Shown here one piece after another: positions 52,528 through 60,762 of a DNA stretch of 64,000 nt (its first letter is position 1; each line of letters opens with the position of its first letter). The notes below the pieces were generated by a model. The model had not been told where the DNA came from, ran no database searches, and saw only the letters and a program-made list of their open reading frames with translations. Source of the stretch: Cryobacterium sp. MP_M3 (GTDB taxonomy: Bacteria > Actinomycetota > Actinomycetes > Actinomycetales > Microbacteriaceae); the NCBI RefSeq assembly GCF_015752155.1, contig NZ_JADOVI010000009.1, positions 111,706 through 175,705 of the forward strand, written 5' to 3'. Made by a program: the position numbers and the translations under genes.

Positions 52528-54567
52528 ATGAAACTCACGTCCGCACAACTGGACCGCGCCGCCGGGGTGCTGCTCGGCATGGCCTGCGGTGACGCGCTCG
52601 GCGCCGGCTACGAGTTCGGGCCGCCGCTTCTCTCCGGTGCCGACGTGACGATGAAGGGCGGCGGCGGGTTCGACTGGGCGCCCGGCGAATGGACCGACGA
52701 CACCTCGATGGCCGTGCCCATCATTCGCGCGATCGCCGACGGCAAGGACCTCCGCGACGAATCGGTGCTCGACGAGATCGTGGCCGCCTGGATCGACTGG
52801 GCGCGCACCGCACCCGACGTGGGCAACCAGCTGCGGGCGGTGCTCTCCCGCACCGACCGGGATCTGGCCGAGGCACGCAGTGCGCGCGCCGACGCCGCCC
52901 CCGCCGCTCCCGCCGACCCGGCCAAGCCCGCCGACCCGGCCAAGCCTGCCCAGCATGCCAACCCTGCCGAGCATGCCAACCCGGCCGACCCGGCCGCTCT
53001 CGCTGCCCCCACCCGACCCGATCACGCGGGCGCGGTATCCGCGGTGCGCCTCGTCGCCCAGGCCCACCACGACCGGCACGGCCGCAGCGGCGGCAACGGC
53101 TCGCTCATGCGCACCGCGCCGGTGGCCCTCGCCTTCCTCGACGACCCGGCCGGGCTCGCCGAGACCGCCCGCGCGATCAGCGACCTCACCCACGTCGACC
53201 CGGATGCCGGCGACGCCTGCGTGCTCTGGTGCCTGGCGATCCGGCGCGCGGTGCTCTCGGGCGAACTGAACGTGCGCGCCGGCCTCGAAGCCCTGCCCGC
53301 CACCCGGCGCGCGCTCTGGGAGTCCCGCCTCGTCGCCGCCGAGGCCGGCGCCCCGCGGGACTTCGACCGCAACGGCTGGGTCGTCGAGGCCCTGCAGGGA
53401 GCCTGGTCGGCCATCACCGAGCCGCTCCGCATGGTCGTCGACTGCTCGGGCGCCGTTCCGGCCGACCACCTGCGGGAGTCCCTCGAGGGCGCCGTGCGCG
53501 GCGGCCGCGACACCGACACCGTCGCTGCGATCGCCGGCGGCCTGCTCGGGGCCCGGTACGGGGCATCCGCGGTGCCGGCCGCCTGGCGGCGGATCGTGCA
53601 CGGCTGGCCGGGCCTCCGCGCCGACGAGCTCGTGCGCCTCGGCGTGCTCGCCGCCCGCGCCACCGGTCGGCGACCAGCCGTGGCCGGTCGCGCCCAGTTC
53701 GCGGATCGCGCCCGCCTGGCCGACGTCGCCATTCTCGCCGGCCGGGCGAGCCTCGCGCCCGCGGCCGCCGGTGGTCGCGCCGACGGCGGTCGAGCAGACG
53801 GCGGTCGAGCCGACGACGGTCGACCCGGCCCCGGTGGTCGAGCCCGTCGGGACCCCGCAACCCCAGACCGTCGTGACCCGGCGCACCCCGACACCCGCGC
53901 CCCGGGCGCGCTCGACCGCCGGGACCCGACCCGACCCGACCGTCGCGACCCGCTCATTCCCGACCGGCGGGCCGCCCTCGCCGACCAGACCCTCGCCGAC
54001 CAGACCCTCACCGACCAGACCCACGCCGACCCCACGGCTCCCGACCGCCGCCCCCGCCGCGACCGCGCCAACAGCACCTGGCCGTCCGCCGACCGGCTTC
54101 CCTACGCGACCTTCGGCGACATCTCGACCCTGGTGCGGCATCCGCACGACCCCGGCGTGTGGCTCGGGGCGATCGGCGCCCTCGATGCGCTTCCTGCCGA
54201 GATCGACGCCGTAGTCTCGCTCTGCCGGGTCGGCCGCGGCCAGGTGCCGGCGCGCATCCGCCCGGAGAACAGGGTGGCGGTCTGGCTGGTCGACGAGGTC
54301 GACCCGCGGGCCAACCCCAACCTCACCTTCGTGCTCGGCGACACCGTCGACGCGATCGCGGCATTGCGGGCCGAGGGACGCACAGTGCTCGTGCACTGCG
54401 TGCAGGCGATCAGCCGCACCCCCACGGTCGGCGCGCTCTATGCGGCGAGGCACCGGGGCGTGCCGATCGCCCAGGCGCTGCGCGAGGTGACGGATGCCCT
54501 CCCGCACGCCAACCCGAACGCCGCGTTCGTGCAGGCACTCACCCCCAGGACCGCGGGCGGTTTCTGA
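52528..54567 (+). CDS. ADP-ribosylglycohydrolase fused to a dual-specificity-type phosphatase domain
   Basis: A 679-residue fusion. Residues 1-380 are an ADP-ribosylglycohydrolase (DraG/ARH): GVLLGMACGDALGAGYEFGP, GEWTDDTSMAVPI (metal-binding WTDDT), GGNGSLMRTAPVALAF and GGRDTDTVAAIAGGLLGARY. Residues about 118-165 hold a PADPAKPA-type insert. Residues about 410-510 are a low-complexity linker with GGRAD and LADQT pentapeptide repeats. Residues about 524-679 are a phosphatase domain (LPYATFGDISTLVRHPHDPG; VVSLCRVGRGQVP) with a Cys-X5-Arg loop HCVQAISRTPTVG (C624, R630). The two domains probably remove and process ADP-ribose in one pathway. GGGGG 6 nt before ATG 52528. Confidence 0.92.
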   Translation: MKLTSAQLDRAAGVLLGMACGDALGAGYEFGPPLLSGADVTMKGGGGFDWAPGEWTDDTSMAVPIIRAIADGKDLRDESVLDEIVAAWIDWARTAPDVGNQLRAVLSRTDRDLAEARSARADAAPAAPADPAKPADPAKPAQHANPAEHANPADPAALAAPTRPDHAGAVSAVRLVAQAHHDRHGRSGGNGSLMRTAPVALAFLDDPAGLAETARAISDLTHVDPDAGDACVLWCLAIRRAVLSGELNVRAGLEALPATRRALWESRLVAAEAGAPRDFDRNGWVVEALQGAWSAITEPLRMVVDCSGAVPADHLRESLEGAVRGGRDTDTVAAIAGGLLGARYGASAVPAAWRRIVHGWPGLRADELVRLGVLAARATGRRPAVAGRAQFADRARLADVAILAGRASLAPAAAGGRADGGRADGGRADDGRPGPGGRARRDPATPDRRDPAHPDTRAPGALDRRDPTRPDRRDPLIPDRRAALADQTLADQTLTDQTHADPTAPDRRPRRDRANSTWPSADRLPYATFGDISTLVRHPHDPGVWLGAIGALDALPAEIDAVVSLCRVGRGQVPARIRPENRVAVWLVDEVDPRANPNLTFVLGDTVDAIAALRAEGRTVLVHCVQAISRTPTVGALYAARHRGVPIAQALREVTDALPHANPNAAFVQALTPRTAGGF

Positions 54568-54601
54568 GGCCGGCCGCTTCCCGACCACCGCGCGCTCTCC
54601 C

Positions 54602-54661
54602 GGCGCACCTTACGGAAGCGGGCGCACCGTGTAACCTGCGCCCGCTTCTCAAACCTGCGCC
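54602..54661. repeat. Palindromic element, GGCGCACCTTT family, copy 4
   Basis: GGCGCACCTTACGGAAGCGG on the left and CGCTTCTCAAACCTGCGCC on the right are imperfectly complementary, with inner GGCGCA/TGCGCC. It lies after the fusion gene and leads directly into the 21-bp repeats. Confidence 0.78.
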
Positions 54662-54772
54662 GCGAGCGTTCAACCATGCGCCGCGAGCGCTCAAACCTGC
54701 GCCGCGAGCGCTTAAACCTGCGCCGCGAGCGCTTAAACCTGCGCCGCGAGCGCTCAACCATGCGCCGAGATG
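54651..54772 (+). repeat. 21-bp tandem repeat array grown from the right arm of a palindromic element
   Basis: Units AAACCTGCGCCGCGAGCGCTT at 54651, 54672, 54693, 54714, 54735 and a partial one at 54756; two units carry AACCATGCG instead. The first unit is the right arm of the element at 54602. Spacing is constant with no spacer, so this is not a CRISPR array. Confidence 0.88.
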
Positions 54773-54909
54773 CGCCCAGTTCGCCCATTGTCGCCCCGGG
54801 ACCCCGAGGCTACACTGGCCCGTAACCGCAGGGGATCAGACGACGTGAGCGCGTCCGTGCCTCGCGGGCACAGCGGAATCCCGGTGTGCACAACGCCGGG
54901 GAGGACGCC

Positions 54910-55209
54910 ATGAATCGCGATGACCTCGTCGGCGTCTGGATCCACTCCCACGAAGAAAGCCGCGACGGGGCTCAGGTCTATCGACCTGTGGCTTACCCTT
55001 TCCCGCCATCCCGCGGACGGACATCCTTCACCCTGCGCGCCGACGGCAGCGCCCGCACCGGCCAACCTGGTCCGGATGATCGGGGCACCACCGCCGACGG
55101 CAGCTGGCGACTTGATGGCACCGTCCTCGCCCTGCGTGGTCCCGAAGGGACTGCACGATATGAGGTGCTGGCTGCAGACGGGCAACATCTGGAGCTGCGT
55201 CCGGCCTGA
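54910..55209 (+). CDS. Small lipocalin-like hypothetical protein, first gene of the M43/ATP-grasp locus
   Basis: A 99-residue protein with alternating beta-strand pattern: MNRDDLVGVWIHSHEESRDG, TSFTLRADGSARTGQPGPDD, GSWRLDGTVLALRGPEG and ARYEVLAADGQHLELRPA, reminiscent of small lipocalin- or META-like barrels (starting with GVW and FxxDG). GGGGAGG 5 nt before ATG 54910 is strong; an upstream in-frame start is less likely. It lies 25 nt before the metalloprotease gene, so the two are probably co-transcribed. Function unknown; a binding or immunity role is speculation. Confidence 0.7.
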   Translation: MNRDDLVGVWIHSHEESRDGAQVYRPVAYPFPPSRGRTSFTLRADGSARTGQPGPDDRGTTADGSWRLDGTVLALRGPEGTARYEVLAADGQHLELRPA

Positions 55210-55234
55210 CTCCTTGAAGTGAAGGAGGCCAGAA

Positions 55235-56914
55235 ATGGCTGTCAAAGAAAAAGACCCAGGAATCACCGAAGAAGATCTGCCCGCGCGACGCTCTTGTGGC
55301 ACCAGCGAGGTCAATGAGCGCCTGATGCGCACGGTCGAAGGATACGCCGAGGCCCGCGCGGAAATCGAAAACCGCACGGCACGCGTGCTCGATGCGGGGG
55401 TCGCGCTCCGGACCGGATGCACCCAGATCCCCGTCGTCGTGCACGTCGTTTACCGCAACGCCGCGGAAAACGTGTCGGCCGCGCAGATCGACAGTCAGAT
55501 CGCCGTGCTCAACGCGGACTTCCGGGCGACGAATGCCGACAAGTCCTCCACGCCCCCGGTCTTCCAACCGCTGATCGGCGACGCGAGGGTGACGTTCAAG
55601 CTCGCGACCACCGATCCGTCGGGCAACCCGACCGACGGCATCACCCGCACCTCCACCACGACGACTCCGTTCAGCTCCGCGACCGACAATGTGAAGTCGG
55701 CCGCCACGGGCGGGGCGGACCCGTGGCCGTCGGACAAGTACCTCAACCTGTGGGTCTGCGGCAACCTGCGCAGCGGCTCGGGCCAGGCGCTGCTGGGCTA
55801 CGCGCAGTTCCCTGGCGGTCCGGCCGCCACCGACGGGGTGGTCCTGGTGCACACCGGCTTCGGCAGCACGGGAACCGCCGCGTCGCCGTATGACCTGGGG
55901 CGGTCGGCCACCCACGAGATCGGCCACTGGCTCAACCTGCGGCACATCTGGGGCGACGACGGCACCGGATGCTCCGGCAGCGACTTCGTTGCCGACACCC
56001 CCAACCAGGCCGGGCCGAACTACGGGGCGCCGGCGTTCCCGCATCCGTCGTGCTCCAACGGCCCCAACGGCGACCTGTTCATGAACTATATGGACTACAC
56101 CGACGACCGGGCGATGTTCATGTTCACTCAGGGGCAGGCCGACCGGATGCAGGCGGCTCTCGACGGTCCCCGATCGAGCATCGGGGTCAGCGGGCCGTGC
56201 ATCGGCAAGCCGGTCAAGGAGTTCGTGAAGGACCTGCCGAAGGACCACCCGAAGGACATCATCAAGGAGAACCCGAAGGAGTTCGCCAAGGATCTCCCGA
56301 AGGACTTCGTGAAGGACAAGCCCAAGGACCTCGTGAAGGACAACCCGAAGGACCTGATCAAGGACAACCCGAAGGACTTCGTGAAGGACAACCCGAAGGA
56401 CTTCGTGAAGGACAAGCCCAAGGACCTCGTGAAGGACAACCCGAAGGAGTTCGCGAAGGACCGCCCGAAGGAGTTCGCCAAGGACATCGTGAAGGACAAG
56501 CCGAAGGACGGAATCAAGGACCGGCCGAAGGACCTCGTCAAGGACCGGCCGAAGGACCTGGGCAAGGACTTCATCGACGACATCCCCAAGCAGCTCCGCG
56601 ACCCCGTCAAGGAGCTCGGCGGCGAAATCGGGCCGATCGATCCGGGTCCGCTGGGCAACCCGCCGTTCACCGGTCCGTTCGGCGGCGGTGCGACGCCGTT
56701 CGTGATCGGCACCGGCCGCGACAACGTGCCGGACGAATCCCAGGTCGAGCAGGGTGACGCCATGAGCTCGCTGATGGGTGTCCTGCAGCAGCTCGGCGCC
56801 ATCCTCGCCGACTACTCGAGTGCCGCCGAGGCCGGTGAGCTCACCGCCGCCGATGTGGCGCGCTGGCAGCAGCTCGCCGGTGTCTATGCCCAGATCATTG
56901 CACTCCTGGGCTGA
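55235..56914 (+). CDS. M43-type zinc metalloprotease with C-terminal KDxPKD repeats (possible graspetide substrate)
   Basis: A 559-residue protein. The N-terminal part has a cysteine-switch-like RSCGTSEVNERLM (C21) and the M43 (pappalysin-like) catalytic domain with zinc site HEIGHWLNLRH (H227, H231, H237), then MNYMDYTDDRAMFMFTQGQA (Met-turn region). From about residue 325 to 450 there are some fifteen 7-8-residue units of the type KDNPKDFV/KDRPKDLV/KENPKEFA, rich in Lys and Asp/Glu. A Gly/Pro stretch and a helical tail (SSLMGVLQQLGAILADYSSA) follow. No signal peptide is visible. AAGGAGG precedes ATG 55235. The next gene encodes an MvdC/D-like ATP-grasp ligase, so the repeats may be its substrate; that is inference. 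Confidence 0.88.
   Translation: MAVKEKDPGITEEDLPARRSCGTSEVNERLMRTVEGYAEARAEIENRTARVLDAGVALRTGCTQIPVVVHVVYRNAAENVSAAQIDSQIAVLNADFRATNADKSSTPPVFQPLIGDARVTFKLATTDPSGNPTDGITRTSTTTTPFSSATDNVKSAATGGADPWPSDKYLNLWVCGNLRSGSGQALLGYAQFPGGPAATDGVVLVHTGFGSTGTAASPYDLGRSATHEIGHWLNLRHIWGDDGTGCSGSDFVADTPNQAGPNYGAPAFPHPSCSNGPNGDLFMNYMDYTDDRAMFMFTQGQADRMQAALDGPRSSIGVSGPCIGKPVKEFVKDLPKDHPKDIIKENPKEFAKDLPKDFVKDKPKDLVKDNPKDLIKDNPKDFVKDNPKDFVKDKPKDLVKDNPKEFAKDRPKEFAKDIVKDKPKDGIKDRPKDLVKDRPKDLGKDFIDDIPKQLRDPVKELGGEIGPIDPGPLGNPPFTGPFGGGATPFVIGTGRDNVPDESQVEQGDAMSSLMGVLQQLGAILADYSSAAEAGELTAADVARWQQLAGVYAQIIALLG
56205..56575 (+). repeat. Coding repeat array (AAGGACnnCCCGAAGGAC units)
   Basis: Imperfect 21-24-bp units encode KDxPKDxV-type motifs. 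Third positions vary less than expected for old repeats, suggesting ongoing homogenisation. Confidence 0.9.
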
Positions 56915-56932
56915 GCACGACCGCTCCGTGGT

Positions 56933-56969
56933 CGCCGCCGGGGCACAGGCAGACTGTGCCCCGGCGGCG
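56933..56969 (+). terminator. Perfect 15-bp hairpin between metalloprotease and ATP-grasp genes
   Basis: CGCCGCCGGGGCACA (56933-56947) and TGTGCCCCGGCGGCG (56955-56969) pair fully with a 7-nt loop, 14 nt before the ATP-grasp start. No T-tract. It would reduce expression of the downstream enzyme relative to the upstream protein. Confidence 0.7.
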
Positions 56970-56983
56970 GGCAGGCGCGCGTC

Positions 56984-57940
56984 GTGATCCTCATCGTCAG
57001 CTTTCCCGACAATAAGCACGTCACCCGGGTGCTCGAGCACATCACCCGGCCGACCACCGTGTTCGACATCGCGGACTTCCCCGTGCGCACCCTCCTCAAC
57101 GTCGAGTTCAGCGCCGTGGTCGACGGCGCCGACCGTCTCTCGTTCACGCCGCCAGGCATGGCGGAGATCAACCTGGCCGAGATCGGCGCGGTCTGGTTCC
57201 GGCGCATCCGCCCGATCGGGCTCGACCCGGCGTTGACGGATGCGACGAGCCGGCTCTTCGCCTGGTCGGAGAGCACCGAGGCGCTCACCGGCCTGTGGCA
57301 CGCGATGGAGTGCTTCTGGATGAACCCGCCCGCTGGCGACGAGGCGGGCCAGCGTAAGATCCGCCAGCTGCAGGTGGCCCGCGACGTAGGCCTGTCCGTG
57401 CCGGAGACCCTGATCACGAACGATCCCGTGCGGGCGGCGGCGTTCATCGATCAGCGCGCGGACGGCACGGTGATCCGCAAGGCCTTCCGCAACATCGCGG
57501 AAGCCCCGCGGTCGACGGCGGTGGTCACCTCGGAGGACCGGGCGCACATCGACGATGTGCGCTACGCGCCGGTCACCTTCCAGGAGTTCGTGCCCGCCGA
57601 CCTCGACTTGCGGGTGATCGTCATCGAGCAGGAGATCTTCGCGGCCTCGATTCGCTCCGAGCCGGAGTACCGCACCGACTACCGGCTGGGCATCGGCTCC
57701 GCGGAGTTCAACCCATACCAACTGCCGGACGACGTCGCGTCGGCGCTGCTCGCCCTGCACGCCCGGCTCGGCCTCGCCTACGGCGCCTCGGACTTCCGGG
57801 TCACCCCGGACGGCGAGCACGTCTTCCTCGAGGTGAACCCGGGCGGCGAATACCTCTTCGCCAGCGACCGCACCGGCCAGCCGGTGCCGCAGGCCATCGC
57901 GGCGAGCCTCGAGCGTCACGATCGAGACCACGCCGGCTGA
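56984..57940 (+). CDS. MvdC/MvdD-type ATP-grasp peptide ligase
   Basis: A 318-residue RimK-fold ATP-grasp protein starting at GTG. The N-terminal domain (MILIVSFPDNKHVTRVLEHI; IGAVWFRRIRPIGLDPAL; WSESTEALTGLWHAMECFWM NPP) matches the MvdC/MvdD graspetide ligases (VWYRR and the W-x-N-P motif before the central domain). ATP-grasp motifs follow: RKIRQLQVARDVGLSVPETL, ITNDP, FQEFVPADLDLRVIVIEQEI and FLEVNPGGEYLF (metal-binding E-x-N-P). Such enzymes form ester or amide links between Asp/Glu and Ser/Thr/Lys side chains of ribosomal peptides. The Lys/Asp-rich repeats encoded by the preceding gene are a natural candidate substrate. Confidence 0.88.
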   Translation: MILIVSFPDNKHVTRVLEHITRPTTVFDIADFPVRTLLNVEFSAVVDGADRLSFTPPGMAEINLAEIGAVWFRRIRPIGLDPALTDATSRLFAWSESTEALTGLWHAMECFWMNPPAGDEAGQRKIRQLQVARDVGLSVPETLITNDPVRAAAFIDQRADGTVIRKAFRNIAEAPRSTAVVTSEDRAHIDDVRYAPVTFQEFVPADLDLRVIVIEQEIFAASIRSEPEYRTDYRLGIGSAEFNPYQLPDDVASALLALHARLGLAYGASDFRVTPDGEHVFLEVNPGGEYLFASDRTGQPVPQAIAASLERHDRDHAG

Positions 57941-57974
57941 CCCGCGCCCCAACGCCCAGCCCCCGCCCAGCTCG

Positions 57975-58035
57975 AGCCACGGTGGTCGAGCCCCCGGTGG
58001 TCGAGCCCCGGTGGTCGAGCTTGTCGAGACCCCCG
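57975..58035. repeat. GGTGGTCGAGC repeats (Micrococcales-type GGTGGTCGAGCTTGTCGAGACC element)
   Basis: Three partial GGTGGTCGAGC units followed by a full GGTGGTCGAGCTTGTCGAGACC element, whose arms GGTCTCGAC-like pair (GTCGAGCTTGTCGAG). A second copy lies at 61240-61290, within the end of the phosphatase gene. Such elements occur dispersed in related genomes. Confidence 0.7.
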
Positions 58036-58108
58036 CGGCCACCCGCCACTTCCGCATCATCCCGCCCGGTTCTACCATGTACTCCGTGGATGCAAAGAAG
58101 CAGACGCC

Positions 58109-59536
58109 ATGACCATGCTGGCGACGATCAGCAGCGGCCGCGTCGACGTCGATGAGCGCGCGGTCGCCGACCTCGCCGCGCACCTGCGCGGCGAGCTGAT
58201 CCGACCCCGCGACGCGGCCTACGACCAGGCGCGCCGGGTGTGGAACGGCTCGATCAGCCGATTCCCCGGCCTGATCGCCCGGTGCGCCTCCCGCGACGAC
58301 GTGAGTGCCGTGGTCCGCTTCGCCCGACGCAATGATGTGCTGGTGGCGGTGCGCGGCGGCGGGCACAGCTTTCCCGGACACTCCGTCTGCGACGACGGAC
58401 TGGTCATCGACCTGTCGCCGATGAACGGCATCCGGGTCGATCCCGACGCACGCACGGCGAGCGCGCAGGCCGGGGCGCTGCTCGGCGATCTGGACCGCGC
58501 CACGCAGCAGCACGGGCTCGCGGTGCCGTCGGGGATCGTCACGCATACCGGTGTCGCCGGGCTCACCCTCGGCGGCGGCCTGGGCTGGCTGATGCGCAAG
58601 CACGGGCTGACCATCGACCAGCTGCTGTCGGTGGGCCTGGTCGCCGCCGACGGCGAGTTCGTGCGGGCGAGCGCCAGCGAGAACCCCGAGCTGTTCTGGG
58701 GAGTGCGCGGGGGTGGCGGCAACTTCGGGATCGTCACCGAGTTCGAGTTCCGGCTGAACCCGGTCGGCCCGATCCTTATGGCCGGGCCGGTCTTCTGGCC
58801 CGGCGCCGAGTCGGCGAAGGTGCTGCGTTTCTACCGCGACTGGATTGCCGAGGCACCCGACGACCTAATGACGATGGTGGTGCACCGCCGCGCCCCCGAC
58901 GTCTCCTACATTCCATCCGACCTGCGCGGACAGCCCGTCGTCGCAGTCGTCAGCTGCTATGCGGGGCCGGTGGATGACGGCGAAGAAGTGATGAAGCCGC
59001 TGAAGGAGTTCGGTCACCCGGTGGCGGACCTGTGCCGGCCGAAACCGTTCCTGGAGCATCAGTCCATGTTCGACCCCAGCTACCAGCCCGGCCGGTGGTA
59101 TTACATGCGGTCCTGCGATGTCGCTGAGCTCACCGACGAGGTCATCGACATCACGGCCGATCACGCGGCCAGGATCACGTCCCCGCTGACCGCATTCCCG
59201 ATCTGGCAGGGCGGGGGAGCGGCGGCCCGCGTGGCCGAAGACGATACCGCGTTCCACGGGCGCGCAGTCGGCCACACGTTCAACATCACTGCCGCAACCG
59301 AGGGCCCCGACGGGTTCGACCGGGAACGCGACTGGGTGCGCAACTTCTGGTCGGACCTCGCGCCCTTCCACACCAGCGTCTACGTGAACTTCCTGATGGA
59401 CGAGGGCGAAGACCGGGTTCGACAGGCCTACGGCGAGGCGAAGTACACCCGGCTCCGCGCCCTCAAACGCACCTGGGATCCGGAGAACTTTTTCCGGCTG
59501 AACCAGAACATCGCGCCTCTGCCCGCGTCCGGGTGA
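58109..59536 (+). CDS. FAD-binding oxidoreductase, berberine-bridge-enzyme-like
   Basis: A 475-residue FAD-dependent oxidoreductase. The FAD-binding domain has VRGGGHSFPGHSVCDDGLVI (His for 8-alpha flavin linkage), THTGVAGLTLGGGLGWLMRK and ELFWGVRGGGGNFGIVTEFE. The second, cysteinyl flavin attachment residue of bicovalent members is absent (THTGV instead of a C-containing loop), so linkage is likely single. The C-terminal BBE motif KRTWDPENFFRLNQNI is intact. It oxidises alcohols or sugars using oxygen or other acceptors. An alternative ATG lies 6 nt downstream; the ribosome site is weak. Confidence 0.92.
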   Translation: MTMLATISSGRVDVDERAVADLAAHLRGELIRPRDAAYDQARRVWNGSISRFPGLIARCASRDDVSAVVRFARRNDVLVAVRGGGHSFPGHSVCDDGLVIDLSPMNGIRVDPDARTASAQAGALLGDLDRATQQHGLAVPSGIVTHTGVAGLTLGGGLGWLMRKHGLTIDQLLSVGLVAADGEFVRASASENPELFWGVRGGGGNFGIVTEFEFRLNPVGPILMAGPVFWPGAESAKVLRFYRDWIAEAPDDLMTMVVHRRAPDVSYIPSDLRGQPVVAVVSCYAGPVDDGEEVMKPLKEFGHPVADLCRPKPFLEHQSMFDPSYQPGRWYYMRSCDVAELTDEVIDITADHAARITSPLTAFPIWQGGGAAARVAEDDTAFHGRAVGHTFNITAATEGPDGFDRERDWVRNFWSDLAPFHTSVYVNFLMDEGEDRVRQAYGEAKYTRLRALKRTWDPENFFRLNQNIAPLPASG

Positions 59537-59715
59537 ACGCCGTGGGCTGATCACCACGGCGACCACGGCACGGATGCCCTGGGCCGCGTTCGCGACGGCG
59601 CCCGGTTCCTGCCGGAGTCGCGTGATCGGGTAGCGCGGACCTCTCTCGCCCAGCCAAGCGTGCGCCGACGCGGATTCTTTGCGGTGCCGCAACGCTGAAT
59701 GTCGGAGGCTCACCC

Positions 59716-59747
59716 TAGATTCGAAATAGATCAAGTTTGATCGAATC
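59716..59747 (+). promoter_or_regulatory. Nested palindrome with -10 box upstream of the ARPP-1 operon
   Basis: TAGATT (59716-59721) is a good -10 hexamer. GATTCGA (59719-59725) pairs with TCGAATC (59741-59747), and inside it GATCAA (59729-59734) pairs with TTGATC (59737-59742). The dyad lies over the expected transcription start, 23 nt before the ATG, as a repressor operator would. This is the most AT-rich spot in the area. Confidence 0.55.
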
Positions 59748-59769
59748 AGTTCGCATCAAAGGGGACTCC

Positions 59770-60762
59770 ATGGAACACACACTTCACGTCGGTCGCGGCA
59801 CCAGCTTCGGCGCCGTCACACTCTTTCCCGTCTGGACGAATGCGCCCGGCCTCAACGGCTTCGACTGGTCGGGTGCCGCCCTCCGCGTCGCCGAACGGGA
59901 GGGCGCACCGGTGGTCGGCGAGCTCGTCGTGCAGAACACCGGCGCCAGGCCCGTGGTGCTGCTCGAGGGCGACCTGCTCGCCGGCGGCTGGCAGGACCGC
60001 ATGGTGGCCGCGAGCACGATCCTCGGCCGCGGGGACGGCCGGGTGGTCGAGGTGGTCTGCGTCGAGCACGGACGGTGGGGCGGCGAGCAGGCGCATGGTG
60101 CCCGGGGGAGGCGCGGGGCGGCATCCGTGCGGTACGGCCTCGACCGGGCCCGGCACCCCGAACAGAGCAGAGGTGGGTGCGACGGCGACAACGGCGGCGA
60201 GCAGCGAGATGAGCAGGGCGAGCCCGCGCAGCAACAGGTCTGGCAGCGGATCGGCCGGTTCGAGTCGGAGCGCGGCGGCACGAAGAGCTCGTCGATGCTC
60301 GACCACCTGGGCCGGGCACCCCAGGTGGATGCCCGACGCCTGCCTGGGCAGCGCGGGGTGGTCGTGGGCATCGGGGGAGTCGTGGCCTGGGGTGAGATGT
60401 TCGGCAGCACCGCCGGTCTCGCGAGCCGGTGGGACGGCCTGCTGAACGCGGCCATGCTCGACGCGCAGCTGGCGCCCGCGGTGAGCACCCCGGCGTCCGC
60501 CGCCCGGCACTTCGTCAGCGGCTGGGCGGCGATGCCCGCGATGGACACCCAGGCCCTGGCCGCGATCGAGGAGGCGGCCCTCGACTCGCTCTTCGACCCG
60601 GTGCCCCTCGAACACGGCGGAGACGCCCACGGGGTCGCGCCGATAGTGTCGAGGCGGGGGAAGCTGAGCCTGAGCGGCACCCGTCACCGTGACCGGTTGG
60701 TGCACGCCACGGTGTTCAACACCGCGCACCCGCAGATGGAACATGCCGGGGGGCACGCATGA
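59770..60762 (+). CDS. ARPP-1 family protein (ADP-ribosylglycohydrolase/phosphatase-associated)
   Basis: A 330-residue protein matching the ARPP-1 domain, named for association with ADP-ribosylglycohydrolases and rhodanese/phosphatase-superfamily proteins. Recognisable: LHVGRGTSFGAVTLFPVWTN at the N-terminus, VVGELVVQNTGARPVVLLEG DLLAGGWQDRMVAASTIL, CVEHGRWGG (VExGRW) and a C-terminal VNTAHPQ-like VFNTAHPQMEHA. Domain function is unproven; it is predicted to belong to ADP-ribose-linked pathways. AGGGGA 5 nt before ATG 59770. Its stop overlaps the downstream phosphatase start (ATGA), and a phosphatase fusion to ADP-ribosylglycohydrolase lies 5 kb upstream. Confidence 0.85.
   Translation: MEHTLHVGRGTSFGAVTLFPVWTNAPGLNGFDWSGAALRVAEREGAPVVGELVVQNTGARPVVLLEGDLLAGGWQDRMVAASTILGRGDGRVVEVVCVEHGRWGGEQAHGARGRRGAASVRYGLDRARHPEQSRGGCDGDNGGEQRDEQGEPAQQQVWQRIGRFESERGGTKSSSMLDHLGRAPQVDARRLPGQRGVVVGIGGVVAWGEMFGSTAGLASRWDGLLNAAMLDAQLAPAVSTPASAARHFVSGWAAMPAMDTQALAAIEEAALDSLFDPVPLEHGGDAHGVAPIVSRRGKLSLSGTRHRDRLVHATVFNTAHPQMEHAGGHA

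Noticed and set aside
54651..54772. Regular 21-bp repeats as a CRISPR array
   Set aside because: Units are head to tail with no spacers, and they derive from a nearby palindrome arm; no cas genes.
58085..58108. GEMM-like GCAAAG sequence before the FAD oxidoreductase
   Set aside because: Only a six-base match; none of the paired elements are present.
59770..60762. Frameshift suspicion in the middle of the ARPP-1 protein (unusual Gly/Arg/Gln-rich stretch about residues 105-165)
   Set aside because: The frame continues into a normal family C-terminus, so the low-complexity stretch is more likely a variable loop.
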